A DNA stretch of 64,000 nucleotides from Burkholderia sp. BCC1644 (lineage in GTDB: Bacteria > Pseudomonadota > Gammaproteobacteria > Burkholderiales > Burkholderiaceae), in NCBI RefSeq assembly GCF_902833225.1, contig NZ_CADFEI010000011.1:1-64000 (forward strand). Direction: 5' to 3'. The translations under genes were made by a program, and so were the position numbers. The notes under the pieces were generated by a model. The model was not told where the DNA came from. It made no database searches and saw nothing but the letters and a program-made list of their open reading frames with translations. Position 1 is the first letter of the stretch, and every line of letters starts with the position of its first letter. This document shows, piece after piece, positions 8,605-18,056 of this stretch.

Positions 8605-9597
8605 TTAAACCTGGCCGGATAGCCAACGGACGTAGCGGTCGACCCCTTCCTGCACGGTCAGGAACGGTGCGTCGTAGCCGGCTGCGCGCAGCTTCGTCTG
8701 GTCGGCCTGCGTGAAGCACTGGTACTTGCCGCGCAATGCATCGGGGAACGGTACGTATTCGATCAGCCCCTGCTCGACCTGCTGCGCGAGCGTCAGCGGC
8801 GGCTGGTTGTCGAGCGCGCGCAGCGTGTTCACGACCGTCGACGCGATATCGTTGAACGGCTGCGCCCGGCCCGTGCCGAGGTTGAAAATGCCCGACTTCT
8901 CCGGATGATCGAAGAAGAACAGGTTCACCTTCGTCACGTCCTCGACCGACACGAAGTCACGCGTCTGCTCGCCCGGCGCATAGCCGTTGTACTCGCCGAA
9001 CAGCTTCACCTTGCCTTCCGCGCGGAACTGGTTGAAGTTGTGGAACGCGACCGACGCCATGCGCCCCTTGTGCGTCTCGCGCGGGCCGTACACGTTGAAA
9101 TAGCGGAAGCCCGCGATCTGGCTCTTCGCGCTCGGCAGCACGCGACGGATCACCTGGTCGAACAGGAACTTCGAATAGCCGTACACGTTCAGCGGCGCCT
9201 CGACGTCGCGCTCCTCGACGAAGCGCGTCGAGCCGCCGTAGATCGCGGCCGACGACGCGTACAGGAACTGCGTGCCCTGCGCGAGGCAGGTATCGAGCAC
9301 CGCGCGGCTGTAGCGGAAGTTGTTGTCCATCATGTAGCGGCCGTCGGTTTCCATCGTGTCCGAACAGGCGCCTTCGTGGAACACCGCACGCACCTTGCCG
9401 AAATCGCCGCGCGCGAAGCGTTCGACGAATTCCGTCTTGTCGAGATAGTCGTCGATCTCGCAATCGACGAGATTCCGGAACTTGTCCGCGCGCGTCAGGT
9501 TGTCGACCGCGATGATGCGCGACTCGCCGCGCTCGTTGAGCGCCTTGACGATGTTCGCGCCGATAAAACCGGCTGCGCCGGTGACGATGAGGGTCAT
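8605..9597 (-). CDS. hldD: ADP-L-glycero-D-manno-heptose 6-epimerase
   Basis: 330 residues, extended short-chain dehydrogenase fold. GAAGFIGANIVKALN (residues 7-21) is the NADP-binding GxxGxxG, and YGYSKFLFDQV holds the YxxxK catalytic pair. HldD converts ADP-D-glycero-D-manno-heptose to the L-glycero form used in the LPS inner core. It follows hldA by 63 bases on the same strand, so kinase and epimerase of the heptose pathway are together. Mutants in other Gram-negatives have deep-rough LPS. Confidence 0.97.
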   Translation of the reverse strand: MTLIVTGAAGFIGANIVKALNERGESRIIAVDNLTRADKFRNLVDCEIDDYLDKTEFVERFARGDFGKVRAVFHEGACSDTMETDGRYMMDNNFRYSRAVLDTCLAQGTQFLYASSAAIYGGSTRFVEERDVEAPLNVYGYSKFLFDQVIRRVLPSAKSQIAGFRYFNVYGPRETHKGRMASVAFHNFNQFRAEGKVKLFGEYNGYAPGEQTRDFVSVEDVTKVNLFFFDHPEKSGIFNLGTGRAQPFNDIASTVVNTLRALDNQPPLTLAQQVEQGLIEYVPFPDALRGKYQCFTQADQTKLRAAGYDAPFLTVQEGVDRYVRWLSGQV

Positions 9598-9660
9598 GAT
9601 CGTCCTGCCTGAAAAGTGCGAGCCACTCGTGCGACGCGCTGGTCGCGCCGCCGAATGCGC

Positions 9661-10611
9661 TCAGTGAAACAGTTCGTCGTAGTCCACCGTGGCCGTGCCG
9701 AGCTTGCCGACCACGATGCCAGCCGCGCGATTCGCGAGCACGACCGCGTCGACCAGCGGCACGCCGGCGCCGAGCATCGTCGCGACCGTCGCGATCACGG
9801 TATCGCCCGCGCCCGACACGTCGAACACCTCGCGCGCGAGCGCCGGTGCATGCAGTTCGCCGGTGGCGGAAAAAAGCGTCATGCCCTCTTCCGAGCGCGT
9901 GAGCAGCAGCGCGTCGATGCCGAGTTCCCCACGCAGGTTCGCGACGCGCGCGCGCAGATCGTCTTCCGACTTCCACTGGCCGACTACTTCGCGCAACTCC
10001 GCGCGGTTCGGCGTGATCAGCGACGCGCCGCGATAGCGCGCCCAGTCGTCGCCCTTCGGATCGACGAGCACCGACTTGCCGGCCGCACGCGCCTTCTCGA
10101 TCATCGTCGTGACGTGCGTCAGGCCGCCTTTCGCGTAATCCGACATCAGCACGACGTCGTGCTGGGGCAGCAGCGCGTCGAAGCGCGCGAGCCCCGCGAG
10201 CAGCACCTCGTGCGTCGGCATCGCCTCGAAGTCGACGCGCAGCAGTTGCTGCTGGCGCGCGAGCACGCGCAGCTTGATCGTGGTCGGCAGTGCCGGGTCG
10301 CGCTCGAGATGCGGCGTCACGCCGCTGCTGGCGAGCAGCTCGACGATCCGCTCGCCGGGCTCGTCGCACCCGACGACGCACAGCAACCCGGCCTGGCCGC
10401 CGAGCGTCACGGCATTGCGCGCGACGTTGGCTGCGCCGCCGAGCCGCTCCTCCTGACGCTGCACGTGCACGACCGGCACTGGCGCCTCAGGCGAAATGCG
10501 ATCGACGTTGCCGAACCAGTAACGGTCGAGCATCACGTCGCCGACGACGAGCACGCGCGAGCGCGCAAGCTGCGCACGCGGCACCGGAACGATTTCGCGA
10601 AGTGTATTCAT
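9661..10611 (-). CDS. hldA: D-glycero-beta-D-manno-heptose-7-phosphate kinase (single domain)
   Basis: 316 residues of the PfkB/ribokinase family: VLVVGDVMLDRYWFG near the start, GGAANVARN, and the C-terminal anion-hole motif DVSGAGDTVIATVA with the catalytic Asp. It phosphorylates heptose-7-phosphate at O1. In E. coli this domain is fused to an adenylyltransferase (HldE); here only the kinase is present, so a separate hldC must be elsewhere, as in other Burkholderia. The ATG at 10611 was chosen over one 13 codons upstream, which overlaps the 3' end of ugd. Only 7 bases separate it from ugd. Confidence 0.95.
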   Translation of the reverse strand: MNTLREIVPVPRAQLARSRVLVVGDVMLDRYWFGNVDRISPEAPVPVVHVQRQEERLGGAANVARNAVTLGGQAGLLCVVGCDEPGERIVELLASSGVTPHLERDPALPTTIKLRVLARQQQLLRVDFEAMPTHEVLLAGLARFDALLPQHDVVLMSDYAKGGLTHVTTMIEKARAAGKSVLVDPKGDDWARYRGASLITPNRAELREVVGQWKSEDDLRARVANLRGELGIDALLLTRSEEGMTLFSATGELHAPALAREVFDVSGAGDTVIATVATMLGAGVPLVDAVVLANRAAGIVVGKLGTATVDYDELFH

Positions 10612-10618
10612 CGTGTGG

Positions 10619-12019
10619 TCAGCCACGGGAGGACGACTGGGGATCGACATACGGCCGGCCGATCGCGTAGTAGTCGATGCCCAGTTCGGCCATCGCGTCC
10701 GGCTCGTACAGGTTGCGCCCGTCGAAGATCACCGGTGCCTTCAGTTCGGCCTTCAGGCGCGTGAAATCGGGGCTCCGGAATTCCTTCCACTCGGTCACGA
10801 TCACGAGTGCGTCCGCACCCGTCACGGCGACGTCCTGCGTCTCGACGAGATGCAGCCGCGCCAGCGCGTCGGCATCGTTGCCGAAATCCAGCTCGAACAC
10901 ACGTCGCGCTTCGTCGACCGCGACCGGATCGTACGCGCGCACGGTCGCGCCGCGCTCGAGCAGTGCGGCGATCAGGCGACGGCTCGGCGCCTCGCGCATG
11001 TCGTCGGTATTCGGCTTGAACGCCAGGCCCCATACGGCGAACTCGCGGCCCTTGAGGTCGGCGCCGAAGCGCTGCTCGATCTTGCCGATCAGCACGTCCT
11101 TCTGCGCATGGTTCGCAGCCTCGACGGCTTCCAGGATACGCAGCGGCTGGCCGTTCTCGCCGGCGGTGCGAATCAATGCCTGGACGTCCTTCGGGAAGCA
11201 CGAGCCACCGTAGCCGACGCCGGCGTACAGGAAGTGATAGCCGATGCGCGGATCGGAACCGATCCCGCGGCGCACGGCCTCGATGTCGGCGCCGACCTTG
11301 TCGGCGAGATTCGACATCTCGTTCATGAACGAGATGCGCGTCGCGAGCATCGCGTTCGCCGCGTACTTCGCGAATTCGGCCGAGCGCACGTCCATGTAGA
11401 TCGTGCGCTCGTGGTTGCGGTTGAACGGCGCGTAGAGCTTCTTCATCTTCTCGCGCGCGATCGTGCCCGTCTCGTCGTCATCGACGCCGATGATGATCCG
11501 GTCCGGACGCATGAAGTCCTCGACCGCGGCACCTTCCTTCAGGAATTCCGGGTTCGACACGACCGAGAAGCGATGCGCGACGCTGCCCGCGAGCCCGCGT
11601 GCGGCCAGCGCCTCGTCGACCACGCCGCGCACGCGCTGCGCGGTGCCGACCGGCACCGTCGACTTGTCGACGATCACCTTGAAGCCCGTCATGTAGCGGC
11701 CGATGTTGCGTGCGGCCTCGAGCACGTACTGCAGGTCGGCCGAGCCGTCCTCGTCGGGCGGCGTACCGACCGCAATGAACTGGATCTCGCCGTGCGCGAC
11801 GCTCGCCTCGATGTCGGTCGAGAAGCGCAGGCGCCCCGCCGCGCGGTTGCGCGCGATGATGTCCAGCAGCCCCGGTTCGTGAATCGGCATCCCGCCGTTG
11901 TTCAGGATGTCGATCTTGCGCGGATCGACGTCGAGACAGAAGACGTCGTGACCGATCTCCGCGAGGCAGGCGCCCGTGACGAGACCGACATAGCCGGTGC
12001 CGATGATGGTGATTTTCAT
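10619..12019 (-). CDS. ugd: UDP-glucose 6-dehydrogenase
   Basis: 466 residues. The NAD site is GTGYVGLVTGACLAEIGHDV (residues 7-26), and the catalytic cysteine is Cys274 in GYGGSCFPKDVQAL. It oxidises UDP-glucose to UDP-glucuronate, the precursor of 4-amino-4-deoxyarabinose for LPS and of some exopolysaccharides. In Burkholderia Ara4N modification of LPS is tied to polymyxin resistance and viability, so placement with lapAB and the heptose genes fits an LPS block. It is 90 bases downstream of lapB, separated by two hairpins without T-tracts. Confidence 0.97.
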   Translation of the reverse strand: MKITIIGTGYVGLVTGACLAEIGHDVFCLDVDPRKIDILNNGGMPIHEPGLLDIIARNRAAGRLRFSTDIEASVAHGEIQFIAVGTPPDEDGSADLQYVLEAARNIGRYMTGFKVIVDKSTVPVGTAQRVRGVVDEALAARGLAGSVAHRFSVVSNPEFLKEGAAVEDFMRPDRIIIGVDDDETGTIAREKMKKLYAPFNRNHERTIYMDVRSAEFAKYAANAMLATRISFMNEMSNLADKVGADIEAVRRGIGSDPRIGYHFLYAGVGYGGSCFPKDVQALIRTAGENGQPLRILEAVEAANHAQKDVLIGKIEQRFGADLKGREFAVWGLAFKPNTDDMREAPSRRLIAALLERGATVRAYDPVAVDEARRVFELDFGNDADALARLHLVETQDVAVTGADALVIVTEWKEFRSPDFTRLKAELKAPVIFDGRNLYEPDAMAELGIDYYAIGRPYVDPQSSSRG

Positions 12020-12055
12020 AGATGTTCCGGTACTTCCCGGTGATTGACTAACTTG

Positions 12056-12120
12056 GCCGCCGGGACGAGCCCGGCGGCAACCGCAGCGCGTTGGCTCCGC
12101 GTGCCGGGATCAGCCCGGCA
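12056..12120. other. Two GC hairpins between lapB and ugd
   Basis: GCCGCCGGG/CCCGGCGGC (12056-12064 and 12070-12078) is a perfect 9-bp stem. TGCCGGG/CCCGGCA (12102-12108 and 12114-12120) overlaps the lapB stop codon. Neither has a T-tract, so they may be mRNA-stabilising or processing structures rather than terminators. Confidence 0.5.
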
Positions 12121-13282
12121 TCGCAGGTTCGACGCGGCGCGGCGCATAGGTTTCCCAGCCGCTGCATCCGGGGCACTGCCAGTAAAAGAGCCGTGCCCGG
12201 AAACCGCAATTCTGGCACGTATACCGTGGCAGATTTTTCGTGCGCTGCTTGATCAGCGCACGCATCATTTCAAGTTCCTTACGGCGCGGCTCGTCGGCCG
12301 CCGCGATCTGCGCATCGAGCAGGTGCAGCATCCCCGACAGGTTCGGCGACTTCTCCATCTGCATGCGCGCGAGCGTGTGCGCCGCCTCCTGGCCGCGCAA
12401 CCCGGCGATGTGCTGGTACGCGATGTCGAGCAGATCGTTCGACGGATAGCGGTCGACATACCCCATCAGCAACTCGGCGCCCTCGGCGTTCTTGCCAAGC
12501 GCGACATAAGCCTTCATCAACTTGTCGGCGACGAGCGGCAGGTACGCGGGGTTCTGCGCTTCGACGCGCTTCCAGTGCTCGATCGCGGCTGCGTGGTCGC
12601 CCGCCGCCTCCGCTGCGTCGCCGGACAGCACCGTCGCACGCACGTTCTGCGGGTTCACGGTCAGCGCCAGGCGCAACTGTTCGGCTGCCGCAGCCGCATT
12701 CTTGCGCTGCAGCGCTTCCTGCGCGAGTTCGCAGTGGAACTGCGCAATTTCGACGCCGAGCGGCTTGTCGCTCATCGATTCGATGCGCTTCGCGGTATCG
12801 ATCGACTTGTTCCAGTCCTTCTCGATCTCGTAGATCGTCAGCAGCGCCCGCTGCGCGCCGAGCGCGTAGTCGCCGTCGGCGAGCTTGTGGAACGCCTCCT
12901 CGGCGCGATCGAGCAGGCCGGCCTTCAGGAAATCCTGGCCGAGCTCGTAAAGCGCGTGGTCGCGTTCGTTGACCGGCAGGTCCGTGCGGCTCAGCAGGTT
13001 CTGGTGCACGCGGATCGCGCGGTCGGTCTCGCCGCGGCGGCGGAACAGGTTGCCGAGCGCGAAGTGCAGCTCGACCGTCTCGGGATCGAGCTTGGCGACC
13101 TCGATGAACGCGTCGATCGCCTTGTCGGGCTGTTCGTTCAGCAGAAAATTCAGGCCGCGGAAATACGAGCGCGGCAGGTTGGCACTCTCCGACAGGAGAT
13201 TCTTCAGGTCATAGCGTGACGCCGCCCAACCGAGCGCGAACGCGACCGGAATCGCGAGCAACCACCAAAAATCCAGATCCAT
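12110..13282 (-). CDS. lapB: LPS assembly protein LapB (YciM)
   Basis: 390 residues, as in E. coli (389). One N-terminal membrane anchor (MDLDFWWLLAIPVAFALGW) is followed by tetratricopeptide repeats over about residues 40-350 and a rubredoxin-like zinc knuckle at the C-terminus (YTCQNCG ... CPGCSGW). LapB works with FtsH to set LpxC turnover and so the LPS to phospholipid balance. The ATG at 13282 gives the transmembrane anchor; the much longer open frame upstream crosses lapA in another frame and is spurious. It follows lapA by 53 bases. Confidence 0.95.
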   Translation of the reverse strand: MDLDFWWLLAIPVAFALGWAASRYDLKNLLSESANLPRSYFRGLNFLLNEQPDKAIDAFIEVAKLDPETVELHFALGNLFRRRGETDRAIRVHQNLLSRTDLPVNERDHALYELGQDFLKAGLLDRAEEAFHKLADGDYALGAQRALLTIYEIEKDWNKSIDTAKRIESMSDKPLGVEIAQFHCELAQEALQRKNAAAAAEQLRLALTVNPQNVRATVLSGDAAEAAGDHAAAIEHWKRVEAQNPAYLPLVADKLMKAYVALGKNAEGAELLMGYVDRYPSNDLLDIAYQHIAGLRGQEAAHTLARMQMEKSPNLSGMLHLLDAQIAAADEPRRKELEMMRALIKQRTKNLPRYTCQNCGFRARLFYWQCPGCSGWETYAPRRVEPAMPG

Positions 13283-13335
13283 GCGAAATATCGAAGCAGA
13301 GACGAAAACCGCGCGATGATCGCGCGGCGTCCGTG

Positions 13336-13629
13336 TTAAATGACGGGCGGCATCGGCGGCTGATCGATGACGGCGGGCGTTTCGCGCGCCGCACGCAGAT
13401 CGCGCTTCAGGCGCCCGTTCTCGAGACGCAGGCGGAAAATCGAAGGCAGCGCGGACAGCAGGCCCGCCAGCAACCCCACGGCGAAGAACGCCAGGCCGAT
13501 CAGGATCAGCGGCGCTTGCCATGTGTAGCCGGCAACGAAATTCAGCGTCGCGGTTTGCGTATTGGCCAGCGCGAGCACCAGCAGCAGGACGAACACCAAT
13601 ACCCGGATCAGCCAGACGATAAACTTCAT
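13336..13629 (-). CDS. lapA: LPS assembly protein LapA (DUF1049)
   Basis: 97 residues. Two hydrophobic segments (about residues 3-22 and 39-63) are followed by a charged, coiled-coil-like tail (RLRLENGRLKRDLRAARE). This is the LapA/YciS domain. It sits directly before lapB as in E. coli and most proteobacteria. AGAGAGGG precedes the ATG at 13629. Confidence 0.93.
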   Translation of the reverse strand: MKFIVWLIRVLVFVLLLVLALANTQTATLNFVAGYTWQAPLILIGLAFFAVGLLAGLLSALPSIFRLRLENGRLKRDLRAARETPAVIDQPPMPPVI

Positions 13630-13764
13630 GAAGCCCTCTCTTTGTTGAGGTTTGCTGCGGCGCGCGACTCCCCTTCGTCGCACCGAATCGACCCGTATTG
13701 TAAAGGAAGCGTTTCCGCGGCTGCGCACATCCTGCGCCAGCCGTTGCGTCGCTGCCGCCGGAAA

Positions 13765-13795
13765 TGAAAAAAGCGCCCCAGGGGGCGCTTTTCTT
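13765..13795. terminator. Terminator between ihfB and lapA
   Basis: AAAAGCGCCCC (13769-13779) pairs with GGGGCGCTTTT (13782-13792), followed by T-rich sequence on the minus strand (TTTTTTCATTT). It separates rpsA-ihfB from lapAB. Confidence 0.9.
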
Positions 13796-13837
13796 TTCAG
13801 CCTTCGCCGGACGGGTTCCGGGCACTCCGAACGACGT

Positions 13838-14161
13838 TCAACGCTCGTCGTCCGGATCGTCAGCCTTCAGCGGTTCACCGGCGCGGCCGTCGACGCGTTC
13901 ACGCAATTCCTTACCAGGCTTGAAGTGCGGCACGAACTTCTCGGGCACCTGCACTTTCTCCCCTGACTTCGGGTTGCGTCCGACGCGCGCCGGGCGACGA
14001 TTGAGGCCGAAGCTGCCGAAACCCCGAATTTCGATGCGATGCCCTTTCGCCAGGGCATCGGACATCGCATCGAGCATCGTTTTCACCGCGAAATCCGCAT
14101 CCTTGAGGACAAGTTGCGGAAATCGCGATGCCAGCTGCGCGACCAACTCGGATTTGGTCAT
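13838..14161 (-). CDS. ihfB: Integration host factor beta subunit
   Basis: 107 residues, HU/IHF family. MTKSELVAQLASRFP opens the protein, and the DNA-binding arm contains GFGSFGLNRRPARVGRNPKSGE, including the arm-tip Pro that intercalates between bases. IHF bends DNA at specific sites and shapes promoter and nucleoid architecture. It is a little longer than E. coli IhfB (94) because of an acidic tail (DDPDDER). It lies 22 bases after rpsA, the conserved rpsA-ihfB pairing. Confidence 0.97.
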   Translation of the reverse strand: MTKSELVAQLASRFPQLVLKDADFAVKTMLDAMSDALAKGHRIEIRGFGSFGLNRRPARVGRNPKSGEKVQVPEKFVPHFKPGKELRERVDGRAGEPLKADDPDDER

Positions 14162-14183
14162 ACTTCAGCAGACCTCGTGAGGC

Positions 14184-15896
14184 TTACTGGTTCTGGCCGT
14201 CGAGCTTCGCCTTCAGCAGCGCGCCGAGGTTGGTCGTACCGGTCGCAGCCGAGCTGGTGTCCGACTGCAGGCCGCGGATCGCTTCCTGTTGTTCAGCCGA
14301 ATCCTTCGCCTTGATCGACAGGTTGATGCCGCGCGACTTGCGATCGATGTTGATCACCATCGCGTTGACCTTGTCGCCTTCCTTCAGCACGTTGCGTGCA
14401 TCTTCGACGCGATCCTGCGAGATTTCCGACGCACGCAGGTAGCCTTCGATGTCGCCCGTCAGCGTGACGACCGCACCCTTCGCATCGACCGTCTTCACGA
14501 CGCCGTCGACGATCGAGCCCTTGTCGTTCATTGCAACGTAGTTGCTGAACGGGTCGCCTTCGAGCTGCTTGATGCCGAGCGAAATACGCTCCTTCTCGAC
14601 GTCGATACCGAGCACGATTGCTTCGACTTCGTCGCCCTTCTTGTACTTGCGAACGGCTTCTTCGCCGGTTTCGCTCCACGACAGGTCCGACAGGTGGACC
14701 AGGCCGTCGATGCCGCCCGGCAGACCGATGAACACGCCGAAGTCGGTGATCGACTTGATTGCGCCCGTGATCTTGTCGCCCTTCTTGAAGTTGCGGCTGA
14801 AGTCATCCCACGGATTCGGCTTGCACTGCTTCATGCCGAGGCTGATACGACGACGGTCTTCGTCGATCTCGAGGACCATGACTTCGACTTCGTCGCCCAG
14901 CTGGACAACCTTCGACGGTGCAACGTTCTTGTTGGTCCAGTCCATTTCCGACACGTGGACGAGGCCTTCGATGCCCGATTCCACTTCGACGAATGCGCCG
15001 TAGTCGGTGATGTTCGTGACCTTGCCGAACAGGCGCGTGCCCGACGGGTAACGGCGCGAGATGCCTTCCCACGGATCGTCGCCAAGTTGCTTGATGCCCA
15101 GCGAGACGCGGTTCTTCTCTTGGTCGAACTTGAGGATCTTCGCGGTGACTTCCTGGCCAACCGACAGGACTTCGCTCGGGTGACGCACACGACGCCATGC
15201 GATGTCGGTGATGTGCAGCAGGCCGTCGATGCCGCCGAGGTCGACGAACGCGCCGTAGTCGGTGATGTTCTTGACCACGCCGTTGACGATCGCGCCTTCC
15301 TTCAGCGTCTCGAGCAGCTTCGCGCGCTCTTCGCCCTGGGTCGCTTCGATCACTGCACGACGCGACAGCACGACGTTGTTACGCTTGCGATCGAGCTTGA
15401 TCACGCGGAACTCGAGCGTCTTGCCTTCGTACGGGGTCGTGTCCTTGACCGGACGCGTGTCGACCAGCGAACCCGGCAGGAACGCGCGGATGCCGTTGAC
15501 CATCACGGTCATGCCGCCCTTCACCTTGCCGGTGATCGTGCCGGTGACGAGTTCGTTGTTGTCGAGCGCCTTTTCCAGCGACAGCCACGATGCAAGGCGC
15601 TTCGCCTTGTCGCGCGACAGGATCGTGTCGCCGTAGCCGTTTTCGAGTGCGTCGATCGCGACGGACACGAAATCGCCCGACTGCACCTCAACCTCGCCCT
15701 GATCGTTCAGGAATTCCTCGATCGGAATGTAAGCCTCGGACTTCAGGCCTGCATTGACGACCACGAAGTTGTGGTCGACGCGCACGACTTCGGCGGAAAT
15801 CACTTCGCCGGCGCGCATGTCTTGGCGGGTCAGCGACTCTTCGAACAGAGCCGCAAAAGATTCAGTATTCGGGGTAGAGGTTTGCAGGTCGGACAT
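14184..15896 (-). CDS. rpsA: 30S ribosomal protein S1
   Basis: 570 residues with six S1 RNA-binding domains; repeats of the type ITDYGAFVDLGGIDGLLHITD recur about every 85 residues. S1 helps the ribosome bind structured or SD-poor mRNAs. The ATG at 15896 gives the conserved start MSDLQTSTPNTESFAALFEESL. Bases before it (CACAATCAGATTTTT) hold no Shine-Dalgarno sequence, as in E. coli, where the SD-less leader lets S1 regulate its own translation. cmk precedes it and ihfB follows. Confidence 0.98.
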   Translation of the reverse strand: MSDLQTSTPNTESFAALFEESLTRQDMRAGEVISAEVVRVDHNFVVVNAGLKSEAYIPIEEFLNDQGEVEVQSGDFVSVAIDALENGYGDTILSRDKAKRLASWLSLEKALDNNELVTGTITGKVKGGMTVMVNGIRAFLPGSLVDTRPVKDTTPYEGKTLEFRVIKLDRKRNNVVLSRRAVIEATQGEERAKLLETLKEGAIVNGVVKNITDYGAFVDLGGIDGLLHITDIAWRRVRHPSEVLSVGQEVTAKILKFDQEKNRVSLGIKQLGDDPWEGISRRYPSGTRLFGKVTNITDYGAFVEVESGIEGLVHVSEMDWTNKNVAPSKVVQLGDEVEVMVLEIDEDRRRISLGMKQCKPNPWDDFSRNFKKGDKITGAIKSITDFGVFIGLPGGIDGLVHLSDLSWSETGEEAVRKYKKGDEVEAIVLGIDVEKERISLGIKQLEGDPFSNYVAMNDKGSIVDGVVKTVDAKGAVVTLTGDIEGYLRASEISQDRVEDARNVLKEGDKVNAMVINIDRKSRGINLSIKAKDSAEQQEAIRGLQSDTSSAATGTTNLGALLKAKLDGQNQ

Positions 15897-16038
15897 AAAA
15901 ATCTGATTGTGCATGGGTCGCTGTGCCACGCCGGCCGGAATGGCAGGCTGAAAGGGCCAGATCGATGACCACACGGGGTTAAGGGTTCGAAACACGCTCC
16001 GCGCTTACGACGCGGAGCACCTACCGCGACCCGCCTTC
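15897..16038 (-). promoter_or_regulatory. rpsA leader with hairpin
   Basis: The 142 bases between cmk and rpsA hold a perfect 8-bp stem GCTCCGCG/CGCGGAGC (15996-16003 and 16011-16018). No T-tract follows. No SD precedes rpsA. This is consistent with a structured, S1-autoregulated leader as in enterics, by analogy only. Confidence 0.4.
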
Positions 16039-16725
16039 TCAGGCGGGCTGGCCGAGCGCCCGGTACCACTGCAGCACTTGATCGACGGCTTCATCGACCG
16101 AAAGCGCCGACGTATCGAGCAGCTTGGCATCTGCTGCAGGCTTCAGCGGCGCGGCTGCGCGATTGCTGTCGCGCGCGTCACGTTCACGAAGATCCCGGAG
16201 CAAGTCATCTATATTAGCAGAAAAACCTTTTTGCATCAATTGCTTATGCCGTCTGGTCGCGCGAGCCTCGGCGCTGGCCGTCAGGAACACCTTCAGCACG
16301 GCATCCGGGAAGATCACCGTGCCCATGTCGCGCCCGTCTGCGACGAGGCCCGGCGTCTTGCGGAACGCGCGCTGGCGCGCGACGAGCGCGGTGCGCACGG
16401 GCCCGTGCACGGCAATGGCCGATGCGCGGTTGCCAACCGCTTCGGCGCGGATGTCGTTCGACACGTCGACGCCGTCGAGCTGCGCACAGCCTTCGCGAAA
16501 CGTGATGTGGAGATCGTCGATCAGCTTCACCAGCGCGTCGATATCCTCCGCCGCGATGCCGTAGCGCACGCTCGCGAGTGCGGCAAGCCGGTACAACGCG
16601 CCGCTGTCGAGCAGGTGGAAGCCAAGGTTCGCGGCGACGAGCGCGGCGACGGTGCCCTTGCCGGAAGCGGTCGGGCCGTCGATCGTGATGACGGGAGTCG
16701 GGTGAAAGGGTCGGGTCGATTTCAT
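16039..16725 (-). CDS. cmk: Cytidylate kinase
   Basis: 228 residues. The P-loop is ITIDGPTASGKGTVAAL (near residues 13-29); DGRDMGTVIFPDAVLKVFLTASAEARATRR is the CMP-binding and lid region typical of bacterial CMP kinase, with the CMP-domain insert about residues 60-110. It phosphorylates CMP and dCMP. It sits between aroA (13 bases upstream) and rpsA, the conserved aroA-cmk-rpsA order. Confidence 0.97.
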   Translation of the reverse strand: MKSTRPFHPTPVITIDGPTASGKGTVAALVAANLGFHLLDSGALYRLAALASVRYGIAAEDIDALVKLIDDLHITFREGCAQLDGVDVSNDIRAEAVGNRASAIAVHGPVRTALVARQRAFRKTPGLVADGRDMGTVIFPDAVLKVFLTASAEARATRRHKQLMQKGFSANIDDLLRDLRERDARDSNRAAAPLKPAADAKLLDTSALSVDEAVDQVLQWYRALGQPA

Positions 16726-16738
16726 CGGAACAGTCGGG

Positions 16739-18043
16739 TCATGCTTTGGCGAGCGCGGCGAAGCGGTCGAAATAGTCGGGGAACGTCTTGCCGACGCACT
16801 TCGGATCGTTGATCCGCACGGGCACGCCGCCCAGGCTGACGAGCGAGAAGCACATCGCCATCCGGTGATCGTCGTACGTGTCGATCGCCGCGTTCGGCGT
16901 GAGCTTTTCCGGCGGCGTGACGACGAGATAGTCGGGGCCTTCCTCGACGATCGCGCCGACCTTGCGCAGCTCGGTCGCCATCGCGGCGATGCGGTCGGTC
17001 TCCTTCACGCGCCAGCTCGCGATGTTGCGCAGCGTACTCGTACCGTTCGCGAACAGCGCCGCGACCGCGATGGTCATCGCCGCATCGGGGATCAGGTTGA
17101 AGTCCATGTCGATCGGCTCGAGCTTGCCGTGGTCGTGGCCGATGCCGCGCACATCGATCCAGTCGTCGCCCATCGTCACGTTCGCACCCATCTGCATCAA
17201 CGCGTTCGCGAAGCCGACGTCACCCTGGATGCTCGCGCGCCCCACGCCCTCGACACGCAGCGGGCCGCCGCCGAGCGCGCCGGCCGCGAGGAAGTACGAC
17301 GCGGACGACGCGTCGCCCTCGACCATGATCCGCCCCGGCGAGCGGTAGCGGACGCCGGCCGGCACGACGAAGCGCTGCCAGCCGTCGCGCTCGACGGTCA
17401 CGCCGAAGCGCTCCATCAGCCGGATCGTGATGTCGATGTACGGCTTCGAGATCAGCTCGCCGTCGACTTCGACGACGGTCCGGCCGTCCTTCGCCTTCAC
17501 GAGCGGCAGCGTCATCAGGAGCGCCGTGAGGAACTGGCTCGACACGTCGCCGCGCACGCGGATCGGTGCATCGACCGAGATCGCCGCCGGCTTGATCCGC
17601 AGCGGCGGAAAGCCTTCGTTCAGCTCGTAGTCGATCTGCGCGCCGATCTGGCGCAGGCCGTCGACGAGATCGCCGATCGGCCGCTCGTGCATGCGCGGCA
17701 CGCCGTGCACGCGATAGTCGCCGCCGTTTACCGCGAGCGCGGCGGTCAGCGGCCGCACGGCCGTGCCCGCGTTGCCGAGGAACAGGTCGGCCGTCTTCGC
17801 GGTGAACGCGCCGCGCGTGCCCGTGACGACACAGGTGTCGCCGTCACGCGCGAGCTTCACGCCGAGCTTGCCGAGTGCATCGAGCATCACGCGCGTGTCG
17901 TCGGAGTCGAGCAGGTTGGTGATCGTCGTTTCGCCTTCGGCCAGCGCCGCAAGCAGCAGCACGCGGTTCGAAATGCTTTTCGAGCCGGGCAGGCGCACGG
18001 TGCCCGATGCGCTGGAGTACGGGCCGAGATCGAGATAGTCCAT
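16739..18043 (-). CDS. aroA: 3-phosphoshikimate 1-carboxyvinyltransferase (EPSP synthase)
   Basis: 434 residues. LPGSKSISNRVLLLAALAEG (about 20-39) and LGNAGTAVRPLTAALA are the two EPSP synthase signatures; the second has the sensitive-class LGNAGTAxRPL form. The enzyme joins shikimate-3-phosphate and PEP in the aromatic pathway. The ATG at 18043 begins the conserved MDYLDLGPYSSASGTV, and the upstream extension of the frame overlaps the tyrA 3' end. It is part of the serC-pheA-tyrA-aroA-cmk run. Confidence 0.97.
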   Translation of the reverse strand: MDYLDLGPYSSASGTVRLPGSKSISNRVLLLAALAEGETTITNLLDSDDTRVMLDALGKLGVKLARDGDTCVVTGTRGAFTAKTADLFLGNAGTAVRPLTAALAVNGGDYRVHGVPRMHERPIGDLVDGLRQIGAQIDYELNEGFPPLRIKPAAISVDAPIRVRGDVSSQFLTALLMTLPLVKAKDGRTVVEVDGELISKPYIDITIRLMERFGVTVERDGWQRFVVPAGVRYRSPGRIMVEGDASSASYFLAAGALGGGPLRVEGVGRASIQGDVGFANALMQMGANVTMGDDWIDVRGIGHDHGKLEPIDMDFNLIPDAAMTIAVAALFANGTSTLRNIASWRVKETDRIAAMATELRKVGAIVEEGPDYLVVTPPEKLTPNAAIDTYDDHRMAMCFSLVSLGGVPVRINDPKCVGKTFPDYFDRFAALAKA

Positions 18044-18056
18044 GGGAATCGTCCTG

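Noticed and set aside
14289..15968. 559-codon plus-strand frame opposite rpsA
   Set aside because: Antisense mirror of the repeated S1 domains; not a separate gene.
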